Shown here: piece after piece, positions 1 through 11,124 of the stretch
Layout: each line of letters starts with the position of its first letter
How positions within the stretch are numbered: the first letter of the stretch is position 1
From: Allantophomopsis cytisporea
Taxonomy: Eukaryota; Ascomycota; Leotiomycetes; Phacidiales; Phacidiaceae
Reading direction: 5' to 3'
NCBI GenBank assembly: GCA_024752435.1
Contig: CP103020.1
Coordinates: 1,178,001-1,242,000, forward strand
DNA: 64,000 nucleotides
The notes under the pieces: generated by a model
Told to the model about the DNA's origin: nothing
The model's input: only the letters and a program-made list of their open reading frames with translations
Databases searched by the model: none
Made by a program: the position numbers and the translations under genes

Positions 1-1364
1 TCTACTAGTAGAGGCTCCTCATCGAATCCTCTGACCGTCATTTCGATCACTTTCGTGTTCCGTGCTAATCTATGTACTAAGTCAGTATGTACTGTGTTAA
101 GAAGACCCTTGGGCTCCATCTACTTAGACGTGCATTTCCTGTAGCGGACATTGTGACATTGCTCATTTGATGTATGCTATTTTATTCTCCCTCCTTGGAT
201 TTCTAGCTCAATTCTCATGCTATTCTGGCACATTGACCTTGATCGTTCTTCTTATCAATCTTAAAGATACAAGGTTCTCTGCTTGATATCTCTCATTGTG
301 TTTGTCCTCGTAGGTGTTTGGCATGACATCCAGATTGAGGCGCGCACTGAAGGCAAGCAGAGAAGAGACCATTTCTGTTTGTAGCTTGACTCTCAACAAT
401 GTCTGTCGCATCGAATTTCGTATGCAGTAAAACACATCTGGATTAACTGTAAATCCGGTAGTCATGTGATATGAGGCGGCATCCAAGGTGTTCGATAATC
501 AGGCATGAATTAAGGTACAAGGAAGGTGCTAAGCGAAAAAGAAAGAGAATCGACGTGGTGAGCGTGAAAAAGACCCCCCGCACAGAAAAGAGATAGAAAT
601 ACCCCCCTGTTGATTATCCATCCCATTTTCCCCTCCGCAAAAAACAAAAAAGATATCGGCAAGCGACAAAACCTACTCCAGACTCTCCGTACGTACATGA
701 CATATCCATACATATGCATACACGCATACAACCTCTTGCAAAGGGACCACCCGATCAAACAAACCCCCAATTCACTCAATTGACGGATCACTTCCTCATG
801 CATCTATTTTGATGATAATCTTCACTGTCAAATTCATCCCACCCCCAAAAAGTCCCGAACCTTCTTGTTTGATCTTGCCAAACTGCTTGCCTCCCACATA
901 ATCACTACCTCACCTTACCTTACTGAATCAATAATCAATCATTCTGTTGGCAATTTTCTGACGGTCAAGTGAGTGAGAAATATTGCAGGCGGTCCCCGCT
1001 ATTTCTCGCTGTTTGAAGGTCTGAAAGCTCTGCTGACTTGGTCAGAGCCCACCCATCCAACCAACCTACCTTAGATAAGTCCCCTCGACTGAGAGAGATC
1101 GCCTTAATCGGAAGCGATCCCATATATCTCAGGAAACTCCACCCCGTAGAAACAATCGCATTATCACCCACTGCCTACAAAGGCCCTCAGCCAGCTTCAA
1201 TACATATTACATTTTAGACTTTGGCTCTCCCAATTTCATTTCAATTGCATGGCGGCTTGAATTGCTCAATAAGACATGGAAGGAAGCTCAACGCGCTCCT
1301 AATCATATCTCTATCCCGCCTTTCTCTCTCTCACCCTATCGACAAAAGTCGACTCTGATCGATC
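1..1364. other. Intergenic region and 5' leader of the ubiquitin protease gene
   Basis: No gene can be supported here. Short open frames, for example on the minus strand at 220-486, lack recognisable similarity, splice partners or coding character. The last 150 bases before 1365 are pyrimidine-rich, as is usual for leaders of fungal genes. The left window edge may cut an unseen neighbour. Confidence 0.5.
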
Positions 1365-3554
1365 ATGCCAGCAGAAAGGCAGATGGCGATAGCGGCATAC
1401 GCAGCCGGTGCGTCTCTCGCCGCAATCACTCTGGTTTATGTCCTTGCGCCAACTTACTTTACAGATGGTGATTCAAGCAACGGAGTAGTAACCAGTAGGA
1501 AAAAAGGTGTCGCCGTCGGCCTTTCGAACCTTGCGAACGATTGCTTCATCAATTCAGTCCTCCAAGCCTTAGCTGGCCTCCCCGATTTGCGCATATACCT
1601 TGTACGAGAAAACCACCGACGAAAAATCGATGACCCGATCATCTACGAAACGGCCGTCGAAGACCCAGCACGAAAGGAGACTCCCGAATGGAAGGTCCAG
1701 GGCTTGCAGGGAGGTATCTTGACTGCTGGCCTCAAAGTCATGCTTGATGCCCTCAATGAAAGACCCGCAGCTAAAAAGACAATATCAGCATATCCCTTCA
1801 TAGTTTGCCTAGAAAAAGCCTTCCGGCAGCGAATCAGTCGGCAACAGCAAGATGCACAAGAATTTCTCCAGGTCGTAGCAGAGCGACTTTGTGATGAATA
1901 TCATGCCGGCCAGCGAGCCAGATTACATAACAAAGGTCTTGTTGCCGGTCTCGTTCCAAAGGAGGAGGGCGAAAGACTTGAGACAATTCAATCAAATCCA
2001 GCTTCCATAGACGAGACAGCAATAGCATCGCTCGTTTTGGAAGATGGAACCGAGGTTGTGAACGGAGGCGAAGCTGTTAATGGAACAGAAGCGTTTAATG
2101 AAGATGAGAAAGTCAATGGAGCTGACGGAAACGAATCGGCCTCATCGGCTTCGACAGCTAGTGGGGTTTCTGATCTCGAAAGAGCCTCAGAGCTTGACTC
2201 GACCGTCCTAGATGATGCCACCAATCAAGATGACGAACAAGATGAGCCCAGCTCCTCTGATCTAGAAACGGCTCAAGGACGAGCTACTATGCTTCATGAC
2301 AACGAGGAGGGCTTCCCACTTGAGGGTAAGTCGGAGTCACAGATTGAATGTCTGACTTGCGGCTTCAAGCCGAAACCCAGTGAATCGAAGTTCTGTACCT
2401 TGACATTGCACGTACCACAAACGAGTTCGACGACATTAAATGAGTGTTTTGATGGCGTTTTCAAAACCGAGTACATTGACGATTTCAAGTGCGAAAAGTG
2501 TCGACTCGTGCACGCGGTGGAAACATACCAGACAGAACTTACAAATTCAACATCTGAAGAGCTGACAATAAAGCTGGAGGCTTGGGTTGCAAAGTTGGAA
2601 ACAGCTATCAAGGAAGATCCAGAACAACCACCTGAGGACGTTGAGCTTCCAGATTCAAAACTTGCGCCACAACGAAAAATTGCCAGGCATGTCAGAATCA
2701 CCCAATTTCCCAAAGTTATCGCCATTCATCTTTCAAGATCTATCTTTGATCTTACAAGAGCTTCAACCAAGAATTCAGCCAAGGTCCAGTTCCCAGAGCT
2801 TTTACCTCTGGGCAGCATTGCATACCAAAGAAAATACAGACTTCTAGGTTTGGTCACACACAAAGGTAGCCACTCCAGTGGGCATTATGAGTCCTTCCGT
2901 CGTCAATATGTCCGCCCCAATGTTGCACGTCCCACTCAAAATGGTGTTTATAATAAAGCCAATACCCCCCAGATCGATATTATTAAAAAATCCGAGGACA
3001 ACCCACTGTCGTCACCAGGAGGCGGAACTCCAGTGACCGGCTCGTCGGTCTCACTTAATTCATCCCCTAATCCACCTGATCCTCGGGCTTCAGTCGACAA
3101 CCCACCCGGCACTCGTTCTCGATCAGCGACAATCACATCTACCCGTGAACCTTTTACGCCTCCCCAAGCTGAAGGCCTGTCGAAGCGTGCAAGTAGAGTC
3201 TCTCTGGATAGCTCCTCTTTCCGTGCTGCAGCACGCTCAGCAATCAACAAGGTCCCATCTCTGTCTGGTCTATCGTCGCCATCACGAGCCTCTTTCCGTT
3301 CGACAGATTCTGCTCCTGGTAGCACCACAAACCTCAACTCGAATGGCAGCAATCCCCGTCGCTCTTTGAGGGAATCCCTCAGCCTTGGTAGTGACAGAGG
3401 CCCATTCAAGAGACGAAAGCCGAACGAGAAGTGGTGGAAGATCAGTGACGAGAGAGTGCGTGAGAGCAAGACTTCGGATGTGTTGGGTATGCAGAGAGAG
3501 GTCTACCTTCTCTTTTACGAATTAGTCAGGGGCGATGTGGAGGATAGTATATGA
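1365..3554 (+). CDS. Ubiquitin-specific protease (USP/UCH family C19), membrane-anchored
   Basis: A single-exon 729-residue deubiquitinase that should cleave ubiquitin from proteins or chains. The Cys box lies near residues 52-69 (NLANDCFINS) with catalytic Cys60. A QQDAQEF motif follows near residues 160-167, and the His box (GSHSSGHYESF) supplies catalytic His507. Two CxxC pairs, Cys329/Cys332 and Cys376/Cys379, form the zinc-binding fingers subdomain. Residues 7-32 are a hydrophobic N-terminal segment, which predicts an anchor with the catalytic domain in the cytosol; USP30 and yeast Ubp1 share this design. The linker at about 215-310 is acidic, and residues 530-690 are a Ser/Pro-rich insert before the C-terminal conserved strand. 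The first ATG of the long frame at 1365 is chosen because it includes the anchor. The family call is firm, but the organelle (mitochondrial outer membrane or ER) is inference. Confidence 0.92.
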   Translation: MPAERQMAIAAYAAGASLAAITLVYVLAPTYFTDGDSSNGVVTSRKKGVAVGLSNLANDCFINSVLQALAGLPDLRIYLVRENHRRKIDDPIIYETAVEDPARKETPEWKVQGLQGGILTAGLKVMLDALNERPAAKKTISAYPFIVCLEKAFRQRISRQQQDAQEFLQVVAERLCDEYHAGQRARLHNKGLVAGLVPKEEGERLETIQSNPASIDETAIASLVLEDGTEVVNGGEAVNGTEAFNEDEKVNGADGNESASSASTASGVSDLERASELDSTVLDDATNQDDEQDEPSSSDLETAQGRATMLHDNEEGFPLEGKSESQIECLTCGFKPKPSESKFCTLTLHVPQTSSTTLNECFDGVFKTEYIDDFKCEKCRLVHAVETYQTELTNSTSEELTIKLEAWVAKLETAIKEDPEQPPEDVELPDSKLAPQRKIARHVRITQFPKVIAIHLSRSIFDLTRASTKNSAKVQFPELLPLGSIAYQRKYRLLGLVTHKGSHSSGHYESFRRQYVRPNVARPTQNGVYNKANTPQIDIIKKSEDNPLSSPGGGTPVTGSSVSLNSSPNPPDPRASVDNPPGTRSRSATITSTREPFTPPQAEGLSKRASRVSLDSSSFRAAARSAINKVPSLSGLSSPSRASFRSTDSAPGSTTNLNSNGSNPRRSLRESLSLGSDRGPFKRRKPNEKWWKISDERVRESKTSDVLGMQREVYLLFYELVRGDVEDSI

Positions 3555-4727
3555 TATCATTTCTGTGCATAGTATTTAAGGGCGGCATTTTCGGGTGGTT
3601 TGCATAGGATGCCTGTGCTGATGTCATCATTGACGAAGAATGAATGAATTTTCCTAATGATCTGAGAGCGTTGTGCTTATGACGCAAGGTGATATATGCA
3701 TGCAAGTCGTAGAGTGTAAATGTTTGTATATTTCTAGATGGCCTTGGATACTGAACATTCTCTCAGTTGCCCCCTTCAATGATCGACCACCACCTTAAAT
3801 CCAACCAAGGACCGTGGTTTTGCAAAGGCTGCGTATTGTACTGTGAACTATGTCTTCAAGGAAATATTTTTAGCCTGCAAATGACGCGGGCTCTGGCTAG
3901 GCATATGCATATACTGACACGAAGTGTTTCTCACTTAAGAATACCTGCTGTATCATTTGTCTACTATAAAATATGATAAACTTTGGAATTTTGCAACTAT
4001 CGTGTAACGAATTGCCGCCATCATCATATAGATATGCGCATTTCATATGTACAGCAGCAACTTTCATGGTCAGATTTGGCACGTATCCTCACCCACTTCA
4101 CACACGCCTTGACAGCCAGACAATCGAATCACTGCTACAGAAACAAGTTCACCAGGAGAGCAAAAGGGCAAGGATGCACATCGTCCATTCCTCTCCAAAA
4201 AAAAAAAAAAAAAAAAGGTTCCACCTCCTCGACGATTTCAATCACCACTGCAGGCAGTCCAGTCCGCACGCAACTCCTAAGAAGAAAGCCGTCAAAGAAT
4301 CATGAATATCCCAACCCCCTTAGCCGTGAACTCGACTTGTCTTCCAAAGAATATACGAGAGAAGATAAACAAGAGATGCAAAGGTAGACCTAATTGAAAA
4401 CAAGCGTTTTGCAATTTTTTTTTCTTTTCGTGGGAGGATTTCGAGCTTCAAGCTGAGGGCAAGACCATATGTGTGTGTGTCATACAAGAGAGAGTAGAAG
4501 AGGAGAAAAAAAACACCACAAATGAGAAACCAATTGAAAATTACAGGTGCGTTGCATAGATATTCCACCCGTAGCCAGTAAGGAATAAATCAAACGACTT
4601 CTTTTTCCCATTTTCACTCCTTAAGTTCCCTGATTGAAATTAAAAAAAGAAAATAAGGCGGGACAAAAAAGTTGTTTCAAACATCAGTCTGATATTGACT
4701 GCCTTTTGATGTGAAAACTATGGCTAT
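3555..4727. other. Convergent intergenic region (3' UTRs)
   Basis: This stretch separates the stop of the ubiquitin protease from the stop of DEF1. It is AT-rich and holds a run of 20 adenines at 4197-4216. The small overlapping frames around 3973-4387 run through that homopolymer and are not credible genes. It probably contains both 3' UTRs. Confidence 0.6.
4197..4216 (+). repeat. Poly(A) homopolymer, 20 bases
   Basis: An uninterrupted run of 20 adenines in the spacer between two convergent genes. It could be a length-variable mononucleotide tract or the remnant of a retroposed 3' end, but no flanking target duplication was noticed. Confidence 0.9.
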
Positions 4728-7700
4728 TTAATGTCCATAGTTGCCGCCCCATCCACCGCGCTGTTGGTTGTTTCCATAGTACGAACCTCCGAAGCCCTGG
4801 TATCCACCATACGGGCTGTTCTGATGACCGGCCTGGTGACCTCCGAGACCTCCAAGTCCGCCATACTGGCTGCCACTCTGGCTTCCATGGAGAGCATGTT
4901 GCTGCTGAAGATGGCTTGGGTACCCGCCGTAACCCTGCTGAGAAGACTGTGGTGGTGGAAGACCAGTCTGACCTGGAGTACCGCTAGTGGCAGATCCAGG
5001 ACGGGCAGCTTGGGTAAGAGAAGGGCTTGGACCATTGGCGGTCTTTGAATCACCAAATGGCTTCAAGTCAGCAGTAGCCTCCTGCTGAGCACCTTGCTGA
5101 CCGTAATGCTGGGTCTGACCCTGATAAGAGGAGTTGCGACCGAAAGCGTCATGCATGCCACCGAAAGCCCCGCCACCAATAGCCTGCGGGGTCTGAGATG
5201 ATTGAGCAGAGCCAGTACGACCGTAGTCTCCAAGCCCACCAAGGGCACTGTCACGGCCATGCAAAGAAGCTGTACCAAAGCTACCTGCTGCTGGAGAAGA
5301 AGTGTGATCGTAGGGAGTAGCTGGCGACATACCATAAGCTTGCTGTGGCTGGTTGTACATACCGCCCTTGGCACCATATGGTCCGGCACCATAAGCACCC
5401 TGTCCATAGCCTTGGTAGTGCTGGTTCATGTACGCAGCGTAGTATGGGCTAGAATAGTATGGGTGACCGTATGGGTATTGAGCAGCACCGCCCTGCTGTG
5501 GATGAGACTGCTGCGGTGCAGCAGTCTGGCCAGGCTGGTGTTGAGCTTGTGTCGTTGGATTTGGTGTAGTATGGCCGCTACCTTGAGCCTCACCAGCTGT
5601 GGTGTAGCGAGACTGGGACTGTGGACCAGAGCTCTGGGGGTACTGAGAAGTGGCTTCTGTCTGTGGAGCACTGTAACCACTGAAGCTACGTTGGGCTGCA
5701 CCTGGACCCTCCTGAGACTGAGCACCAGGCTGCTGGCCGTATGGGGTTCCGTAGTAGTTCTGGTAAGCATTGCGTTGGTGTTGGTCCGCAGTGTAGTATG
5801 ACGAGTAATCACTTGGTGCGGAGGAGAAGGCACCCTGCTGTTGAACTTGTCCAGGTTGACTTGGGTAAGCATCATATGGGCTTTGAGAAGTTGGAACCTG
5901 TCTGCTGAAAGCATCATATTCTTTCAGGTCAGTGTTACCCTGTGGCTGTTGGCTGCCGGATTGACCAAAACGACCAAATTGGCCAGAGTATTGGTGACTG
6001 CCCTGAGAACCTTGCTGAGACATGCTCTGTGCAGCTGGAAGACCTTGTGGTGATGGCAAGCCAGGAGCGGAAGTCTGCTGTGGAGCAGAAGGAAGACCAG
6101 GAGCCTGCTTTGGTGTTGGGTAGGCCTCAGATCCTGGAGCTTGTTGAGAGGGAGGGAGGGAAGCTCTTGGGTGAGCTACTGGAGAGTGCTGTGGTGGTTG
6201 GGCGCGAGTCTCTGGCTCTTCGCGATCACCATCAACATCCTCGTCTCCAGAGCCATTGAGGTTAAAAGCACCAAACTGAACGGCAGTGCTATCAACAGCG
6301 CGGTTACCCGGCATGCGCACAGCCTCCTCTTGATCGAGTACGCGGCGCTGGTAGCTGGCGGATCGTCCACTAGTACCAGTCGCCTTGAGAGCAGATGCAG
6401 CAAAACCACTTGCTGGTGCAGGGCGTGCAGATTGTTGTGGGACTGCAACGTATGGTGTGTTGGTTGCTCCTGTGTTTCGTGGATCCCACGAGCTTGCAAC
6501 TGTGCTTGCAGCTGTGGCAGTTGGTGCAGGGTTCGAGGTATCAAGAACCTGCTCGAGATTGATCTCTGTGAGCTCGTCCTTCGACGGGGTAATCGATGGT
6601 TCCGATTCTTCTTGAGTTGGAGTTTCAACTGGGGCTGGCTCCTTCACTGCTGGTACTGGTGGTTCCTCCACAGCTGGAGTAGGCTCCTCCACTGGCTCTG
6701 GCTCAGGCTCTGATACTGCTGGGGCTTCGGCTGGCTCTGGTGCCTTGATCGGCTCTTCGGGCCTAAAAGACGGTTGTTAGCAATGTTGACATAGTACAGT
6801 AACTTTTCTATTTATGAAGGCATACTTAGGAGCTTGAGCTGGTGCTGGTACTGGGGCAGCCTTTGGTGCTGGTACTGGGGCGGGTTCTGGCTTTGCGAAC
6901 ATGCTTGCCCAGCTCTTCTTTACGCCCTCTGGAATAATGCTAGTTGTGACAGCAGTGGCAGCAGCAGCAGTAGATGATGCTGCATTAGCAGCTGCACCTC
7001 CCCAAGTATCACTTGATTCTGCTGGCGCATCATCCTTCGATACAGTCTCCCAAGCCGAAGACTCTGTGGTTGGAACGGACAATTCGGTCGTATCGGTGGT
7101 GCGCGTACCATTTGTTGGTGCAACGACTGCTCCTCCACGACCTCTAATGCTGCCTCGACCACGATCATTTCCACGACCACGACCGCCACGACCTGCCTCA
7201 AATCCACCTCTAGCACCACGCGATGGTCTTGTGTTTGGATCGACAGCGGTTGGTTCCTTGACCTTCGACTTTGACTTGTCCTTCTTGCTCTTTGAGACTT
7301 CTCCCCATTGCGTAATTGTGCCTGTGCGACGACAACGTCAGTACCAGGTACAAAACAAGCTGCAAGTTAGAAAAGAAACAAAGATAAATGACAAAATGAA
7401 AACAGACAGCTTCGTATATCTTCTCAAGGGGCTCATACCATCTGCAATTCGCTCAATTGTGGTCTCTAAGTCGCCGTCTGTTTCTTCTAAAGCCATGACG
7501 GCGTCCTCATCGGTCCAACCAGGGAATACATCCTTAATGCTGTCGACCTTGCTACCGTGCTTCTTCTTGAGCTGACCGACCTCGCCATCATCATCAATTG
7601 GTGTGTTTGTGTTGTTGTCTGATCTGTCACCGTTGGTTGCGTGACTTCTTCCACCTCGTCCACCTCTCGAAGCAAATCCACCGCGGCCTCCACGGGCGGA

Positions 7701-7745
7701 GCCTCTACCGCGCGGCGCGGATGGTCGTGATTGCACCTCAGACAT
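4728..7745 (-). CDS. DEF1: RNA polymerase II degradation factor 1 (CUE-domain, Gln-rich)
   Basis: Def1 recruits ubiquitin ligases to stalled RNA polymerase II so that Rpb1 can be degraded. I infer three exons: 7745-7439, 7321-6826 and 6762-4728. The introns start GTATGA and GTATGC and end CACAG and TTTAG. They join in phase to 945 residues. The N-terminus is RGG-rich (about residues 11-33). A CUE-type ubiquitin-binding domain follows at about 66-101 (VFPGWTDEDAV), then the family sequence GTITQWGEVSK and a second RGG cluster. The remainder is Pro/Glu-rich, then Gln/Tyr/Gly/Ser-rich for more than 500 residues, the prion-like, processable tail typical of Def1. The gene is convergent with the ubiquitin protease upstream in the window. 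The start is the only ATG before the RGG segment. Confidence 0.9.
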
Positions 7746-10700
7746 TATATGAGGTTATGTGTGCTCGACAGGTACGAAAGAGAAAAGGGTGTAGAGCTGC
7801 CGGTGTGTTGTGTGGAGAAATGAGGTTGATGGAGTGACGAGAATGACGCTTTGCGAGTAGGAAGTTCGCGAGGCTAATTCTCCTGAAAGAAGCTAGGCTA
7901 CCAACGTTGGAAAGGCTGCACAGATAATATTTGGCAGCAGCAGAAGATTTGAAAAGCGTTGGAGCTCTGATCGGAAAGACAAAAAGACACGTAAAATCAA
8001 CAATATCCAGAGCTGTTCATAAGTTCATACCAACTCACCAAGTGCAAGTGCAAGGCAAGTCGCATTTGTGTAAAGGCGTACGCCAGGCATGAACACGCGA
8101 TTGAGCCAGGCTCAGGTGAGGCATGTTCAGGCAGGAAGTTTCTGCGGGCAGCTGGCAGGCGGGCAGGCTGGCTGGCTATAGTTACCTCAGGCATGCAAGG
8201 CACAGTGGCGCAAAGCGCAGTGGACTGTGGACTGTGGCACCTTACCGAGGTTTGGCGCAGCTTGCTACCTGCATGAGATGAGGGCAGAAACAACAGTCAC
8301 GTGAAGAATGTAAGGTGGTTTGGGTATCTGTACCTTACCTTACTGCTGCGCCAATTTCGACGGTGACGAGATACAGGTACGGGTGCACTACAAACACAAA
8401 CCGCAACTCAAGGATAAATTCAATTCCATCATAATACCGTCGATTAGATTATCATTAATACTCCATGCACGAATCAGCTGGCCATTATCTGCATCCTCTC
8501 TATCAAGTACAAAGTCGAGAGAAGTAAGAAGTTGAACTGTCTGGAATAGATGAAAGCAGACTAGATGAGTAGATTTATAATCGATTAATATCTTCATAAT
8601 AGCTTCGGTTGTTATTTCCTTTCTATATTCGTAGTACACAGACAGTATCGGGGCCATCCAGAGTGTTTATTACTTGATAGAAGGTCTACACCATTTTATA
8701 GTCTGCAAGTAACTAACATATGTGCTTTGCCCTACATAACACCGCATTCATAGATATTTTGAATTTGCATGGAATTCTTCATTCACTATTTAGGCCACTA
8801 TTTATAATCGATGATCGTCACCTACCTAGCTTGTTGATGGTATTCGTAGACTGAGCTGAACTGACGGTGTAGTGGGCGGCAACTCTGAGATGTTTTAAGC
8901 GCGCAGAATCACTTAAGACCAGCAACTATCACACGCACGATCCACATCTGTATTCATTGACTGATCGACCAAAGGCAATTGCATAGCCAGTTACTTTCAA
9001 GTGATGAATCTGGAGTCTCGTCATATACACATCACCTCACAAAGCTATGATATGAGGCACTGTTTCAAGTATGTATATTCAATGTGTATAACAACTAGGT
9101 AGGCAGGGCTTTATCCTTGACGGTGAAGGCAAAGCATTGACGCGAATTCCCACCTATGTAATTCTTACTTGACCTGACCTTGTCTAGATATAGCTACCTT
9201 GCCTGCAATAGGATTTAGGAATACAACAGACAATCAACGGCGCGAGCCAGCACACAATCTGTCTCGATCTCTTCGATTCGGAGAACTTCATAGATGATGT
9301 ATTTTCCCCCCTCTTCTCTGTCTTGATGAGTGCGTACTCCGTAAGTATCGCCATAGTACATTTGTACTGTATGTATTCTTGCTCATATACATTCATACAT
9401 ACCTTCATACATACTACGCTATCACTCCTTATCTACAGGCGAGAATAGCAGCGAAGAAATCTAATCAACACCGCGCTTCTGACTATCAAGTTACTATCAT
9501 TGAGCCATCACGAATAAGGTATGTGGCCAAGGTGTACGCCATGCAAGAGGCGAGAGAGCATGGGAGAGAAGAGGGACACAGCGCCCTTTTTGCAGTGAGA
9601 CAAAGAAAGACTCTCGATCTTATGCTGCGGAATACGGATAAGTTACTATATAGAGAGACACACAGAGGAAAGGAAAAGACTTTATGTTCGGGTTCTTTTT
9701 TGCGTCTGTTTTCCCCCCTCCCGGCTTTTCTTCTTCTTCTTCTTCTTCTTCTTCTTCTTCTTCTTCTTGTTCTTGTCTCCTCCTCTTGGCGCGGACCTTT
9801 GATGGACATAATTAGTTACTACTACGTAGTAAGTAAGTATCGATTCCACAAGGGCCATGGCAGTCGTCCCCCAAGTATGTTCTAGGAAGACCACTGTTTA
9901 CTCCGTGGTACGGTATTGGCTGGGGCTTTTAATAGAAACGTCTTTTTGTTTCGATGCTTGCTCGACACCCAATAGCTTTTAGGTTGGGGAGGGTGGGAGT
10001 GACTGTAAGCTCGTACTGAGCACTGCCCAACAACACCATCAAAAGGCTCCAAGGGCTGGCAGGTTTTGTGAGGCGATTGGTAGATGACATTCCCGTCCCG
10101 GCGTGTGGTACATATTTAACAATGACAATAATGATGATAATGATGATAATGGTAACAAAATAATTAAGTACTTAAATAATTAAATGATTAAACAGTAAAA
10201 TAATCAAATTAATAATAAAAACAATACATAAATAATTTCTTAGACATCCATAGGCTGCTAGGCATATTGCAGGTGTCGTGCATATTCTGAGAGACAATCC
10301 CCTACACACATAAAATCTTAAATCTTGTAACCCTGGCGTGCCAGTGCCTGTTCATCCTTGGGATCTCTCGCGTCTCGCCGATCATAGTGAGATAATGCCA
10401 ATAAATCTCAGTAGTGAAATCCAGTAAGTCGTAAGAATCTGGTGAATCCTTAAACCATTATGACCCACAAAGGCACAATTTATCCCGCGACACCCACGCC
10501 TATTCTATCCTATCCATTTCCAATATGTACATACATAATAATACAGACATACATTGAATGGACATGACATAGAAATCGTCATTGTCCCTCACGTCCCTCA
10601 AAGACTAGACTAATTCTCTCTCTCTCTCTCTCCCCAGCCTACCTACAGCCCTCACTTCCGTCACTCGTTCAAATCACCATCTTCACCATCATCATACTCC

Positions 10701-11124
10701 TCCCCTCTACCTACAATAACTCTCTACTACTCCTTCTCGTATTTCATATCAAGGAAGGACTCGAACCCACACTCGTTCACCTTCTCCCCCACCTCGAACT
10801 CTCTTACAATCCCTTCTTTTATCCTCTCTTCGTCCACTTGCTTTATCTGTATGTTATACGGTAGAGAAAGTATTCCCGAATTTTTACGAAGCCATAACGA
10901 CCGACGAAATTATTGAAGACAAAGACCCCACGATATCTCCAACGCCTACCAGAAACCTATTGCATCCACATTGATTGTGTGTAACTGCAAAACCCGACCT
11001 GCCCACTTTTGACCGATATCTATTCTGGGAAGCCTCTCGATACACCAGACGAAGTCGAGGCTATATTGTTGCAACCTTATCCTCGACAAAGGCCTTTTGC
11101 GCCAACTGCGTTCTCTCGTTCATC
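7746..11124. other. Long divergent intergenic region between DEF1 and the CSC1-like gene
   Basis: About 3.4 kb with no supported gene. It holds GGCA/GGCT-rich sequence near 8150-8180, a GTACCTTACCTTAC word near 8330, a TTC trinucleotide tract near 9728, an AT-only stretch with AAT/GAT repeats at 10110-10240, and pyrimidine-rich DNA from 10600 to 11000. The last part is probably a long 5' UTR of the channel gene. A 168-codon frame at 9379-9885 is an artefact of the TTC tract. Its size suggests that distal promoter elements for both divergent genes lie here. Confidence 0.55.
9728..9767 (+). repeat. (TTC)n trinucleotide microsatellite
   Basis: Thirteen perfect TTC units in non-coding DNA. They keep several reading frames open and produce spurious poly-Leu, poly-Arg and poly-Lys frames. 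Confidence 0.9.

Noticed and set aside
5202..6713. Several plus-strand frames of 100-200 codons
   Set aside because: They are antisense shadows of the repetitive Gln-rich DEF1 exon.
9379..9885. 168-codon plus-strand frame with a poly-Leu block
   Set aside because: The block is the TTC microsatellite; the opposite strand is open in the same place and no homology or splice context supports a gene.
10740..10800. GGACTCGAACCCACA resembling a minus-strand tRNA T arm
   Set aside because: No matching T stem, anticodon arm or acceptor stem can be folded around it.
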